From Luidia sarsii (Eukaryota; Echinodermata; Asteroidea; Paxillosida; Luidiidae), in NCBI GenBank assembly GCA_949987565.1, contig OX465116.1:124001-188000 (forward strand): a stretch of DNA of 64,000 nucleotides, read 5' to 3'. The position numbers were made by a program, and so were the translations under genes. This document shows positions 9,990 through 21,790 of the stretch, one piece after another (within the stretch, counting starts at the first letter, position 1; the number at the start of each line of letters is the position of its first letter). The notes beneath the pieces were generated by a model, which saw nothing but the letters and a program-made list of their open reading frames with translations, had not been told where the DNA came from and searched no databases.

Positions 9990-10286
9990 GGTGGAACTCC
10001 TTGTGCCGGTGGTCGCGGAGGCGGGAAGGCGGGAAAGATAATCCTCTGGGGAGGATTATCCTAAGGGGGCTTAGGTCACTGAGGTGGGAAGGCGGGGAGG
10101 ATAATCCTAGGGGGAGACTAATGGGGGAACCTATGGGTGCTCACTGGGGTGTGTCAGAAGGTGGTGGGGAGGCCGTGGATATAGGTGATCCATAAGTCGG
10201 CTAGGGAAGGGGGGGGCTTAGACTGGTGTGGGCATGGTTTGGGTGACCTAGGATATAGAGGATCCATTAGTCGGGATGAGGGGGAG
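9990..10286. repeat. G-rich linker with ATAATCCTC hairpins
   Basis: GGCGGGAAGG and GATAATCC blocks are repeated at 10019-10060 and 10083-10125. ATAATCCTC, four bases, GAGGATTAT forms a perfect 9-bp hairpin near 10038-10059. It lies between the endonuclease fragment and the tail of the minus-strand Penelope-like element and probably belongs to its 3-prime untranslated part. Confidence 0.5.
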
Positions 10287-10507
10287 CTAAATGTCGCTGA
10301 GGTGGTAGCCGATGTCTTGGGGTACTGTGTCGTGCTTGCGGATTTCGATGGTCTCTCTGATCAGTCTGGAGTGCCATTGCTAAATGAGGACGATTAGTTC
10401 CGCTGCCTGCCAGTTGACTGGGTGGTCTTCAGAGTGGGAGTGTTTGACCATTGATGACTTGTCAAAGTCACCCCGTCGGCCGTGTGCTCGGTGCTCCTTC
10501 ATGCCCC
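10287..10507 (-). pseudogene. Penelope-like GIY-YIG endonuclease C-terminal fragment
   Basis: The minus strand reads KEHR and then SSMVKHSHSEDHPVNWQAAE (10380-10507, ends in TAG). In a second frame (10287-10382) it reads RLIRETIEIRKHDTVPQDIG, ending in TAG. Both halves match the C-terminal part of the GIY-YIG endonuclease domain of Penelope-like retroelements, the enzyme that nicks target DNA. The family pattern is an AEHxWxxxHxxNW block followed by RxxRExxEI. The frame change near 10380 and the loss of everything upstream of KEHR show a dead, 5-prime-truncated copy. It differs in sequence from the endonuclease at 54901-55377, so two lineages are present. Confidence 0.75.
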
Positions 10508-10583
10508 TGAAAACATTTTTCGGCGCACAAAATGAAGCATTTCGTGTGCAGGAAATGATTTGGTGCCCACAAATCAAAAGCAC

Positions 10584-11542
10584 GCTTGTTTATTTTGTTT
10601 TCAGCAAATGTCATTTTTAGGGGCTACGTACAAATGTACAATGCCGCGCATGCTGTGCACAATACGTTCATAGGACGTCATGCGGGACCGCTGTCGGATG
10701 TGGCGATAAAACAGATGGACATTATAACAACAAGAAAAACATACTTCGGCCATTAACAGTAACACCCCCCCCTAACTGTATGGTTTGCACGCTCGTGAAA
10801 ATGTTGATAAAGGTGAACGGCCCCTTACTTTACAGGGTCATATTCTTCTTGAACTGATGACAGTGCAATTTTGCATTGTATTTGAATCTATAACGCAAAC
10901 AATGCAGCAATGCAATTATGCCAAATAGGCAACAAAGTGGATTGTAAAAATGTTCACACATTTCCTCCATCCTTGACAGACCGCAATGAGTGAGATAAAG
11001 GACTTTGGACCTAATTGGACAAAATACACATTTTTAGATTGGGACTTGCATTCTAACTCGTGATAAAGGGACCATCATCTTTGCCTTCCAGATAGGCTTG
11101 TGAAGCCGTTTTACCTCTACTCCAGCTTAAGTAAAGACGCTTTACAAATCAGATACATGTATAGTATTCACACGATTTAATAGTGGACAATACCAAGATT
11201 ACTGGTTATTTTGGATACGGCAGAAATAAATCAAATATGAAAATCAGCGTCACAATGTTTACATGCCATCACGTGACTTACAGTGGGTATTTTTGCATCT
11301 CATTTGGTGCAGAACAGGAGTGGAAACGAGCACAGAAGACTATCATATTGTCCAGATTCTTCTTTGTACATTTCCATCGCTGCTCTGTGCAACATGAGTT
11401 GAAAAAAATACACACTATAAGTCACGTGATGGTATGCAAACAGTGGTTGTGCAATTGGTGTATTGTAGGAGTGGTAAAGATAACTTTCAAACCACTGCTT
11501 GCATTCCTTTCATGTACAATCATGGTAAGAGCACTGGTATTA
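10584..11542. other. Unassigned non-coding stretch
   Basis: AT-rich DNA with a CCCCCCCC run near 10768. A 131-codon open frame (11183-11578) has no recognisable domain and runs into the dispersed hairpin, so I do not call it a gene. Confidence 0.35.
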
Positions 11543-11658
11543 TCTCAAAATTTAGTGGCCCTGATGTTTCGATCCTAGCAGGACCTTTCCCAAAGTCACT
11601 CTGCCTTCGAGAAAGGTCCTGCTAGGATCGAAGTGTCAGGCCCACTAAATTTTGAGAT
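11543..11658. repeat. Hairpin of two inverted tail motifs, second copy
   Basis: TCTCAAAATTTAGTGG...GATCCTAGCAGGACCTTTC faces its reverse complement ending at TTTTGAGATA. Loop is about 15 nt. Homologous to 5592-5678. Confidence 0.85.
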
Positions 11659-12040
11659 ATACAAAATTAACGGGTAGTTGAACAATTTTATAGAAACAAA
11701 AAGCTTTTCATATATTTCAGTTATTAATTCTGCCAGGCACTGAGTATCATACACAGAATTACAGAACTTCCTGATATTACAACAAATGATCTCTTTTTAC
11801 TTTGGTGAAACATTACGTTTTGCTTTTACAGTATAATGTAATGCGGGCCCTATTATTTGGGTTTGTCAAAATAGAGAACAGTTGGTCATCAACAAAAGCA
11901 GTTGTGTGAGATCAGACATCCTCTGCATTTCTGCAAAGTTGTACAATACAACGCTTTCAGCCATTATTCTGCTGCAAGTGATTTCTTTAAAATAAGACAT
12001 GACATTGGAAGGTCATGTAGGGCCATTTTGTTTTCAATCG

Positions 12041-12164
12041 TAGGCCGTGTCCAAAACAGGCTTCCAGTGCTACGGCTAGGGCTATTGTCTTGGCATCACT
12101 GTGTATTTCTAATAGGGAAAAGACCTATGCCTAACTCTAGACGCCCGTTGCAGACACGGCCTTA
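12041..12164. mobile_element. Small MITE, 124 bp, TAGGCCGTGTC ends
   Basis: The left end TAGGCCGTGTC and right end GACACGGCCTTA are near-perfect terminal inverted repeats. The ends resemble those of the 530-bp element at 47420-47950 (GCCGTGTCCG), suggesting one superfamily. No ORF. Confidence 0.65.
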
Positions 12165-12346
12165 TTCTGTTGTCATCAAATTGCCAATAAGTTCTTGTGG
12201 AACTCCAAGGCCTTGAGCAAACATCCCTTCAGCTTTTACAAGCAGCATGGACATCATTGCTTTTAAGGAAGTATCCAAATGACTTTTGAAAGATTCTGAC
12301 AAGTCTTTCATAATTTTTATGCAAATTGTATGCAACAAACTGAAAG

Positions 12347-12451
12347 CGAGGGTATGGGCACTAGATTTCCAAGATTATTCTTGTTCCCCGCTGCTTTCTG
12401 ATCTTTTCTTGAATTCACCGCCATCTTGGAAATCTAGTGCTCATAGCCTCG
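12347..12451. mobile_element. Small foldback element, about 28-bp arms
   Basis: CACTAGATTTCCAAGAT on the left pairs with ATCTTGGAAATCTAGTG on the right, with CGAGG and CCTCG outside. Spacer of about 48 bp, no ORF. Confidence 0.75.
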
Positions 12452-12760
12452 TTATTGGCTGAATGCATAACATTTGCAGGAATATCAAGAAAGACCTTTC
12501 GCATCACAAACACCCTGAGCTCAGAAATGCAAAGCAAGATTCTATTCCAAACCAGTCCTTACCTCAAGTCATCTTCACAGTATTTCCTATTATCGCCTCA
12601 TGTCATTACTTAGGAGTGTATCTTCACTTCAATTGATTCAATCGTAAGTAATTGCAAGATGGCACACAGCCCTGTCTGATCCACTCCATCAAGCCCAGGG
12701 CTCTCAAGTCTTCTACCACATTCATCAGCTCCTAACTCCTCAATTTCTTAAAAGATAGAG

Positions 12761-12900
12761 GGCCTGACCTTTCTCAAAGGTCCATTGAGAACAGTCCTGC
12801 TAGGCCCTCTAACCTTGGAGATTGATGTATTGCAGGTCATTTCAGTCAGTGAGCAGTTTCCAACAGTTTTTGTATTAACTTCATGCTCAAGTGTTTGTTG
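12761..12900. repeat. Degenerate copy of the 5592-5777 double-hairpin unit
   Basis: GGGCCTGACCTTTCTCAAAGG, GTCCTGCTAGG and then TTTCAGTCAGTGAGCAGTTT follow in the same order as the motif and the second hairpin arm at 5592-5777. This suggests both parts travel together as one dispersed element. Confidence 0.5.
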
Positions 12901-13014
12901 GGAACTCAGGTCGGGTCAATGTCTGGTAGTTTCGCCACCTTCATCTTGCATTTGTTGGGGCCAACATCGTCTCCTGAGGGCAGGAAAATCAAACAAAAAT
13001 ACAATGTCATGATA

Positions 13015-13390
13015 AAGGAAGAGATAAAAGCAGAAGCAGAAAGAGGAACAGAGACAGAGAGAGGCAGGGACAGAGGGAGAGACAGATGCAGAGAGAAACA
13101 GAGATAGAGATAGGGTAATTAAACACAATACACTGTTTTGAGCAGAACCAGAGACAGAGACAGAGACAAAGACAGAGCCAGAGGCAGGTACAGAGGCAGG
13201 GGCAGTTAAATAGGTAGAGGCAGAGACAGGCAAAGACAGAGATAGAGGCTGAGGAAGAGACAGATGGAAAGAGTGGCAGAGAAAGAGACAGAGACAATGA
13301 CAGAGATAGATATAGAGATAGAGACAGACACAGTAGCAGAGAAAGGTGGAGGCACAGGATGGAGGCAGAGACAGAGATAGGAAAATAATG
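13015..13390 (+). repeat. Purine-rich GACAGAGGCAGA repeat, block 1
   Basis: Irregular hexamer-based GACAGA / GGCAGA repeat with marked purine strand asymmetry. Contains TTAAACACAATACACTGTTTTG, a relative of the spacer of the larger block at 14145. Confidence 0.9.
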
Positions 13391-14144
13391 TGGGAAACTG
13401 GTATGTTACAGTGCGACGACTTGTAGCGAGTCTAGGAAAACCAACGCAACTTTCCCTCTATGTTATAACTTGTTGTTCGGAGCACATCGCAATTCAGTGT
13501 AAACATCGGGTTCATGGGCAATGAAAATAGATCGTAAGATAATATTCTTAGAATTAATAACTTTCCAAAAGAGCGATAAAATGCCTGTAGAAGTTCATTT
13601 GTGTTTAAATCAGAGTTTAAGTTTTTATAATTTCGCCTTGTGGAGTATTTAGAGAGAAAGGTTGAACAGCGCATGAATAGTGAAACGGGCAAATACTCTG
13701 GGACGCGCAGCTTTCGCGGTCACATGGAATCTGTCCGTTGGCTGACAGAGATGAGTACTCATGGCTAAACATCCCTGATTTAAGGGAAACTTTCTCCGGA
13801 GCTTGCGACAACATGATAGCTGCACGATCAGGGATTTCTGTGGGGGATCAATTGTAATAATACTTAATAGCATGTGATAGGCCTACATAATAGTGGATCA
13901 TCTGCTCCAGCATGCCCAGTGATGGGCCTACAACTTACAAGCACAATAAATGAAGATTAGTAGGGTGATCGAGTGACCCAACATATCGTGTTGTGATCTA
14001 CGTGCGATTTCTTTGTCCCGACGAGTCCACCCCTCACACGGCCGGACACACGCCGTCCCAAAATAACACTGAGACCGACCTCCCCTCTGGTCGTGGCATC
14101 GCGACAACCCCAGGACGGGATCATCACAATAAAACACAATAATA
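13391..14144. other. Unassigned segment between two purine-rich blocks
   Basis: Short ORFs only, none with a recognisable domain. GACCTCCCCTCTGGTCGTGGCATCGCGAC near 14076 is GC-rich but shows no RNA fold that I can name. Confidence 0.3.
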
Positions 14145-14945
14145 TATGGTTATGATGAAAACAGAGGTAACGGCAGAGAGGCAAAGACAGAGACAGAGGA
14201 AGAGTGTGAGGTAGAGGCAGAGACAGTAGCAAAGACAGAGGCAGAGGGACAGGCAGAGGTAGAGACAGGCAGAGGCAGAGGCACAGGTGTAGGCGGAGGC
14301 AAAAGGCGAAGGTGGAGGCAGAGGTTGAGGCGGAAGCGAAGGCAGAGAGACAGGCAGAGGTAGAGACAGGCAGAGGCGGAGGCAGAGATAGAGGCAGGAA
14401 AATGAAACACAATAAACTGTTATGATGAAAACGGAGGTAACAGCAGAGAGGCAAAGACAGAGACAGAGGAAGAGTGTGAGGCTGGGGCAGAGAGAGGTAA
14501 AGGCAGCGGCAGAGGTAGAGACAGTGGCAAAGATAAACAGAGGCAGAGGCAGAGGCAGAGACAGTGGCAAAGATAGAGGCAGAGGCAGAGGCAGAGGCAG
14601 AGGTAGAGACAGTGGCAAAGATAGAGGCAGAGGCAGAGGCAGAGGGAGAGACAGGGATAGAGACAGGAAAATGAAACACAATATACAGTTAAGATAAAAA
14701 CAAAGATAACAGCAGAGGCAGACACATAGGCAGAGTGTGAGGCAGAGAGAGACAGAGGATGAGGCAGAGGCAGAGACAAAGGTAGCGGCAGCGGCAGAGG
14801 CAGAGGGAGATAAACAAAACTAATGAAACAGAGACAGAAGCAAAGACAGATGCAGGGACAGAGGCAGAGATAGTAACAGTAGCAGAGAAAGGTGGAGGCA
14901 GAAGCAGAGGAAGAGGCAGAGGTGAAGGTTGAGGTTGAGGCAGAA
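14145..14945 (+). repeat. Purine-rich GCAGAG repeat with 270-bp higher-order unit
   Basis: Three successive units starting near 14127, 14403 and 14670. Each has a spacer like AAACACAATANANNGTTATGAT, then AACAGCAGAGAGGCAAAGAC and a GGAAGAGTGTGAGG mark, then a long (GGCAGA)n run. Leu/Ser/Pro-rich open frames on the minus strand come from the repeat and are not genes. Confidence 0.9.
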
Positions 14946-14958
14946 GCAACTAGGCAGA

Positions 14959-15957
14959 CCAACTCTGTCCGTAACCAACTCTGTCCATAACCAACTCTGT
15001 CCATGACCAACCCTGTCCATGACCAACTCTGTCCATGACCAACTCTGTCCATAACAAACTCTGTCCATGACCAACTCTGTCCATAACCAACTCTGTCCAT
15101 AACAAACTCTGTCCATGACCAACTCTAACCATGACGAACTATATCCATGACCTATTCTGTCTATAACCAACTCTGTCCATAACCAACTCTGTCCATAACC
15201 AACTCTGTCCATAACCAACTCTGTCCATGACAACTCTGTGCATAACGAACTCTGTCCATAACCAACTCTGTCCATAACCAACTCTGTCCATAACCAACTC
15301 TGTCCATGACCAACTCTGTCCATGACCAACTCTGTCCATAACCAACTCTGTCCATAACCAACTCTGTCCATGACCAAGTCTGTCCATAACCAACTCTGTC
15401 CATAACCAACTCTGTCCATGACAACTCTGTCCATAACCAACTCTGTCCATAACCAACTCTGTCCATAACCAACTCTGCCCATGACCAACTCTGCCCATGA
15501 CCAACTCTGTCCATAACCAACTCTGTCCATGACAAACTCTGTCCATGACCAACTCTGTCCATAACCAACTCTGTCCATAACCAACTCTGTCCATAACCAA
15601 CTCTGTCCATAACCAACTCTGTCCATAACCAACTCTGTCCATAACCAACTCTGTCCATAACCAACTCTGTCCATGACAAACTCTGTCCATGACCAACTCT
15701 GCCCATAACCAACTCTGTCCATAACCAACTCTGTCCATAACCAACTCTGTCCATAACCAACTCTGTCCATAACCAACTCTGTCCATGACAAACTCTGTCC
15801 ATGACCAACTCTGTCCATGACCAACTCTGTCCATGACCAACTCTGTCCATGACCAACTCTGTCCATAACCAACTCTGCCCATGAACAACTCTGCCCATGA
15901 CCAACTCTGCCCATGACCAACTCTGTCCATAACCAACTCTGCCCATGACCAACTCTA
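14959..15957 (-). repeat. 16-bp satellite, block 1, minus orientation
   Basis: About 62 copies of the 16-mer CCAACTCTGTCCATAA with ATAA/ATGA alternation (minus strand TTATGGACAGAGTTGG). Because 16 is not a multiple of 3, all three minus frames read the same periodic peptide starting MDRVGYGQ, which explains the long open frames. Confidence 0.97.
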
Positions 15958-15966
15958 TTGAGAGAG

Positions 15967-18900
15967 AGTTGACTAGGACGGAGTTGGTTACGGACAGAGT
16001 TGACTAGGATGGAGTTGGTTACGGACAAAGTTGACTAGGATGGAGTTGGTTACGGACAGAGTTGACTAGGACGGAGTTGGTTACGGACAGAGTTGACTAG
16101 GACGGACTTGGTTATGGACAGAGTTGACTAGGACGGACTTGGTTATGGACAGAGTTGACTAGTACGGAGTTGGTTACAGACAGAGTTGACTAGGACGGAG
16201 TTGGTTACGGACAGAGTTGGCTAGGATGGAGTTGGTTACGGACAGAGTTGACTTGGATGGAGTTGGTTACAGACAGAGTTGACTAGGATGGAGTTGGTTA
16301 CAGACAGAGTTGACTAGGATGGAGTTGGTTACAGACAGAGTTGACTAGGATGGAGTTGGTTACAGACAGAGATGACTAGGATGGAGTTGGTTACAGACAG
16401 AGTTGACTAGGATGGAGTTGGTTACAGACGGAGTTGACTATAGGATGGAGTTGGTTATGGACAGAGTTGACTAGGATGGAGTTGGTTACGGACAGAGTTG
16501 ACTAGGACGGAGTTGGTTACGGACAGAGTTGACTAGGACGGAGTTGGTTACGGACAGAGTTGACTAGGATGGAGTTGGTTACGGACAGAGTTGACTAGGA
16601 CGAAGTTGGTTACGGACAGAATTGACTAGGAAGGAGTTGGTTACGGACAGAGTTGACTAGGATGGAGTTGGTTACAGACAGAGTTGACTAGGATGGAGTT
16701 GGTTATGGACAGAGTTGACTAGGATGGAGTTGGTTACAGACAGAGTTGACTAGGATGGAGTTGGTTATGGACAGAGTTGACTAGGATGGAGTTGGTTACG
16801 GACAGAGTTGACTAGGACGGAGTTGGTTATGGACAGAGTTGACTAGGATGGAGTTGGTTATGGACAGAGCTGACTAGGATGGAGTTGGTTATGGACAGAG
16901 TTGACTAGGAAGGAGTTGGTTACGGACAGAGTTGACTAGGATGGAGTTGGTTACGGACAGAGATGACTAGGATGGAGTTGGTTACAGACAGAGTTGACTA
17001 GGATGGAGTTGGTTACGGACAGAGTTGACTAGGATGGAGTTGGTTACGGACAGAGTTGACAAGGATGGAGTTGGTTATGGACAGAGCTGACAAGGATGGA
17101 GTTGGTTACGGACAGATCTGACTAGGATGGAGTTGGTTACAGACAGACTTGACTAGGATGGAGTTGGTTATGGACAGATTTGACTAGGATGGAGTTGGTT
17201 ACAGACAGAGTTGACTAGGATGGAGTTTGTTATGGACAGAGTTGACTAGGATGGAGTTGGTTACGGACAGAGTTGACTAGGACGGAGTTGGTTACAGTCA
17301 GACAGAGTTGACTAGGATGGAGTTGGTTACGGACAGAGTTGACTAGGATGGAGTTGGTTATGGACAGAGTTGTCTAGGATGGAGTTGGTTATGGACAGAG
17401 TTGACTAGGATGGAGTTGGTTACGGACAGAGTTGGTTACGGACAGAGTTGACTAGGACGGAGTTGGTTATGGACAGAGTTGACTAGGACAGAGTTGGTTA
17501 CAGACAGAGTTGACTAGGACGGAGTTGGTTACGGACAGAGTTGACTAGGATGGAGTTGGTTACGGACAGAGTTGACTAGGATGGAGTTGGTTACAGACAG
17601 AGTTGACTAGGATGGAGTTGGTTACAGACAGAGTTGACTAGGATGGAGTTGGTTACAGACAGAGTTGACTATAGGATGGAGTTGGTTACGGACAGAGTTG
17701 ACTAGGATGGAGTTGGTTACGGACAGAGGTGACTAGGATGAAGTTGGTTACAGACAGAGTTGACTAGGATGGAGTTGGTTACGGACAGAGTTGACTAGGA
17801 TGGAGTTGGTTACAGACAGAGTTGACTAGGATGGAGTTGGTTACAGACAGAGTTGACTATAGGATGGAGTTGGTTACGGACAGAGTTGACTAGGATGGAG
17901 TTGGTTACGGACAGAGTTGACTAGGATGGAGTTGGTTACAGACAGAGTTGACTATAGGATGGAGTTGGTTACGGACAGAGTTGACTAGGATAGAGTTGGT
18001 TACGGACAGAGTTGACTAGGATGGAGTTGGTTACGGACAGAGTTGACTAGGATGGAGTTGGTTACAGACAGAGTTGACTAGGATGGAGTTGGTTACAGAC
18101 AGAGTTGACTATAGGATGGAGTTGGTTACGGACAGAGTTGACTAGGATAGAGTTGGTTACAGACAGAGTTGACTAGGATGGAGTTGGTTACAGACAGAGT
18201 TGACTATAGGATGGAGTTGGTTACGGACAGAGTTGACTAGGATGGAGTTGGTTACGGACAGAGTTGACTAGGATGGAGTTGGTTATGGACAGAGTTGACT
18301 AGGATGGAGTTGGTTACAGACAGAGTTGACTATAGGATGGAGTTGGTTACGGACAGAGTTGACTAGGATGGAGTTGGTTATGGACAGAGTTGACTAGGAT
18401 GGAGTTGGTTATGGACAGAGTTGACTAGGATGGAGTTGGTTACAGACAGAGTTGACTATAGGATGGAGTTGGTTACGGACAGAGTTGACTAGGATGGAGT
18501 TGGTTACGGACAGAGTTGACTAGGATGGAGTTGGTTACGGACAGAGTTGACTAGGACAGAGTTGGTTATGGACAGAGTTGACTAGGATGGAGTTGGTTAC
18601 AGACAGAGTTGACTATAGGATGGAGTTGGTTATGGACAGAGTTGACTAGGATTGAGTTGGTTACGGACAGAGTTGACTAGGACAGAGTTGGTTATGGACA
18701 GAGTTGACTAGGATGGAGTTGGTTATGGACAGAGTTGACTAGGATGGAGTTGGTTACGGACAGAGTTGACTAGGATGGAGTTGGTAATGGACAGAGTTGA
18801 CTAGGATGGAGTTGGTTACGGACAGAGTTGACTAGGATGGAGTTGGTTATGGACAGAGTTGACTAGGACAGAGTTGGTTATCGACAGAGTTGACTAGGAT

Positions 18901-21043
18901 GGAGTTTGTTACGGACAGAGTTGACTAGGATGGAGTTGGTTATGAACAGAGTTGACTAGGATGAAGTTGGTTATGGATAGAGTTGACTAGGACGGAGTTG
19001 GTTATGGACGGAGTTGACTAGGATGGAGTTGGCTACGGACAGAGTTGACTAGGATGGAGTTGGTTACAGACAGAGTTGACTATAGGATGGAGTTGGTTAC
19101 GGACAGAGTTGACTAGGATGGAGTTGGTTACGGACAGAGTTGACTAGGATGGAGTTGGTTATGGACAGAGTTGACTAGGATGGAGTTGGTTACAGACAGA
19201 GTTGACTATAGGATGGAGTTGGTTACGGACAGAGTTGACTAGGATGGAGTTGGTTATGGACAGAGTTGACTAGGATGGAGTTGGTTATGGACAGAGTTGA
19301 CTAGGATGGATTTGGTTACAGACAGAGTTGACTATAGGATGGAGTTGGTTACGGACAGAGTTGACTAGGATGGAGTTGGTTACGGACAGAGTTGACTAGG
19401 ATGGAGTTGGTTACGGACAGAGTTGACTAGGACAGAGTTGGTTATGGACAGAGTTGACTAGGATGGAGTTGGTTACAGACAGAGTTGACTATAGGATGGA
19501 GTTGGTTATGGACAGAGTTGACTAGGATTGAGTTGGTTACGGACAGAGTTGACTAGGACAGAGTTGGTTATGGACAGAGTTGACTAGGATGGAGTTGGTT
19601 ATGGACAGAGTTGACTAGGATGGAGTTGGTTACGGACAGAGTTGACTAGGATGGAGTTGGTAATGGACAGAGTTGACTAGGATGGAGTTGGTTACGGACA
19701 GAGTTGACTAGGATGGAGTTGGTTATGGACAGAGTTGACTAGGACGGAGTTTGTTACGGACAGAGTTGACTAGGATGGAGTTGGTTATGAACAGAGTTGA
19801 CTAGGATGGAGTTGGTTATGGATAGAGTTGACTAGGACGGAGTTGGTTATGGACGGAGTTGACTAGGATGGAGTTGGCTACGGACAGAGTTGACTAGGAT
19901 GGAGTTGGTTATGGACAGAGTTGACTAGGACGGAGTTGGTTACAGACAGAGTTAACTAGGATGGAGTTGGTTACGGACAGAGTTGACTAGGATGGAGTTG
20001 GTTATGGACAGAGTTGACTAGGACGGAGTTGACTAGGACAGAGTTGGTTATGGACAGAGTTGACTAGGACGGAGTTGACTAGGACAGAGTTGACTAGGAT
20101 GGAGTTGGTTAAGGCCAGAGTTGACTAGGACGGAGTTGACTAGGACAGAGTTGACTAGGATGGAGTTGGTTACGGACAGAGTTGACTAGGACGGAGTTGA
20201 CTAGGACAGAGTTGACTAGGATGGAGTTGGCTATGGACAGAGTTGACTAGGACAGAGTTGGTTACGGACAGAGTGGACTAGGACGGAGTTGGTTACGGAC
20301 AGAGTTGACTAGGATGGAGTTGGTTACGGACAGAGCTGACTAGGATGGAGTTGGTTACGGACAGAGTTGACTAGGATGGAGTTGGTTACGGACAGAGTTG
20401 ACTAGGATGGAGTTGGTTACAGACAGAGTTGACTAGGATGGAGTTGGTTATGGACAGAGTTGACTAGGATGGAGTTGGTTACAGACAGAGTTGACTAGGA
20501 TGGAGTTGGTTACAGACAGAGTTGACTAGGATGGAGTCGGTTATGGACAGAGTTGACTAGGATGGAGTTGGTTATGGACAGAGTTGACTAGGATGGAGTT
20601 GGTTACAGACAGAGTTGAGTAGGATGGAGTTGGTTATGGACAGAGTTGACTAGGATGGAGTTGGTTATGGACAGAGTTGACTAGGATGGAGTTGGTTACG
20701 GACAGAGTTGACTAGGATGGAGTTGGTTATGGACAGAGTTGACTAGGATGGAGTTGGTTACGGACAGAGTTGACTAGGATGGAGTTGGTTATGGACAGAG
20801 TTGACTAGGACGGAGTTGACTAGGACAGAGTTGACTAGGATGGAGTTGGTTACGGACAGAGTTGACTAGGATGGAGTTGGTTATGGACAGAGTTGACTAG
20901 GACAGAGTTGACTAGGACAGAGTTGACTAGGATGGAGTTGGTTATGGACAGAGTTGACTAGGACGGAGTTGGTTACGGACAGAGTTGACTAGGATGGAGT
21001 TGGTTACAGACAGAGTTGACTAGGATGGAGTTGGTTACGGACA
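15967..21043 (+). repeat. 31-bp composite satellite, block 1, plus orientation
   Basis: About 160 units of 31 bp, each GTTGGTTACGGACAGA (16, the reverse complement form of the 16-mer family) followed by GTTGACTAGGATGGA (15, a diverged relative). Variants: TTACGG, TTACAG, TTATGG, and a 33-bp form with ACTATAGG. Between about 18.2 and 19.4 kb the 33-bp form recurs every 126 bp (three 31-mers plus one 33-mer). TGACTAG gives stops in plus frames. Confidence 0.97.
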
Positions 21044-21277
21044 GTACTCTGTCCATAGCCAACTCTGTCCATGACCAACTCTGTCCATAACCAACTCTGT
21101 CCATAACCAACTCTGTCCATAACCAACTCTGTCCATAGCCAACTCTGTCCATAATCAACTCTGTCCATGACCTACTCTGTCCATAACCAACTCTGTCCAT
21201 AACCAACTCTGTCCATGACCAACTATGTCCATAACCAACTCTGTCCATAACCAACTCTGTCCATAACCAACTCTGTC
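21044..21277 (-). repeat. 16-bp satellite, block 2, minus orientation
   Basis: About 14 units, beginning at a sharp polarity switch (GGACAG, TACT, CTGTCC at 21039-21054) and ending where the BEL-containing insert begins. Confidence 0.95.
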
Positions 21278-21790
21278 TGTTGTGGGCTCAAAAAACTCCA
21301 GGCTTTAACACGTTGTTGTAATAAAGAGAGGGAGGACAAGCGAATTGACTGTTGTTGCTTCCTTTTACATGTACTCTCTTAATGAAAATATTCAACAACT
21401 GTGTCGTTTACACCTGAAATGATTATCAAAACACTAATAAGGACAATGCACAATGGAAAGATCGCGTTTCAAGAAACAATCAATTTCTTAGCATAAGAAA
21501 CTTACAACTTCTCAATGGAAGTTAACCCTGCAAAACAAACGCCTTGAAAGAGACTTTGCTGAGGACGAATTACAAACAACCCCAGAAAAAATATCACTCC
21601 GCCACTGATCTGTGCGTGGTCTTGCCAAACCTATTCCTCCAACGCCTACACCCCTAAAAAAGTAGTCTCACTAAGAGCCAAACATACAACCTTTCCCCTA
21701 CCAACATGATCCAACAAGAATAATCAAACCGTAGCAAACATCACTTCTGAGTAGCTACTCAAAGGGCCACCTAATAAATCTTCAAACGAC

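Noticed and set aside
11183..11578. 131-codon ORF
   Set aside because: No recognisable domain, runs into a dispersed hairpin, and its composition is like that of the flanking non-coding DNA.
13957..14949. Leu/Ser/Pro-rich minus-strand ORFs resembling membrane proteins
   Set aside because: Translation of GCAGAG-type repeat; no non-repetitive segment.
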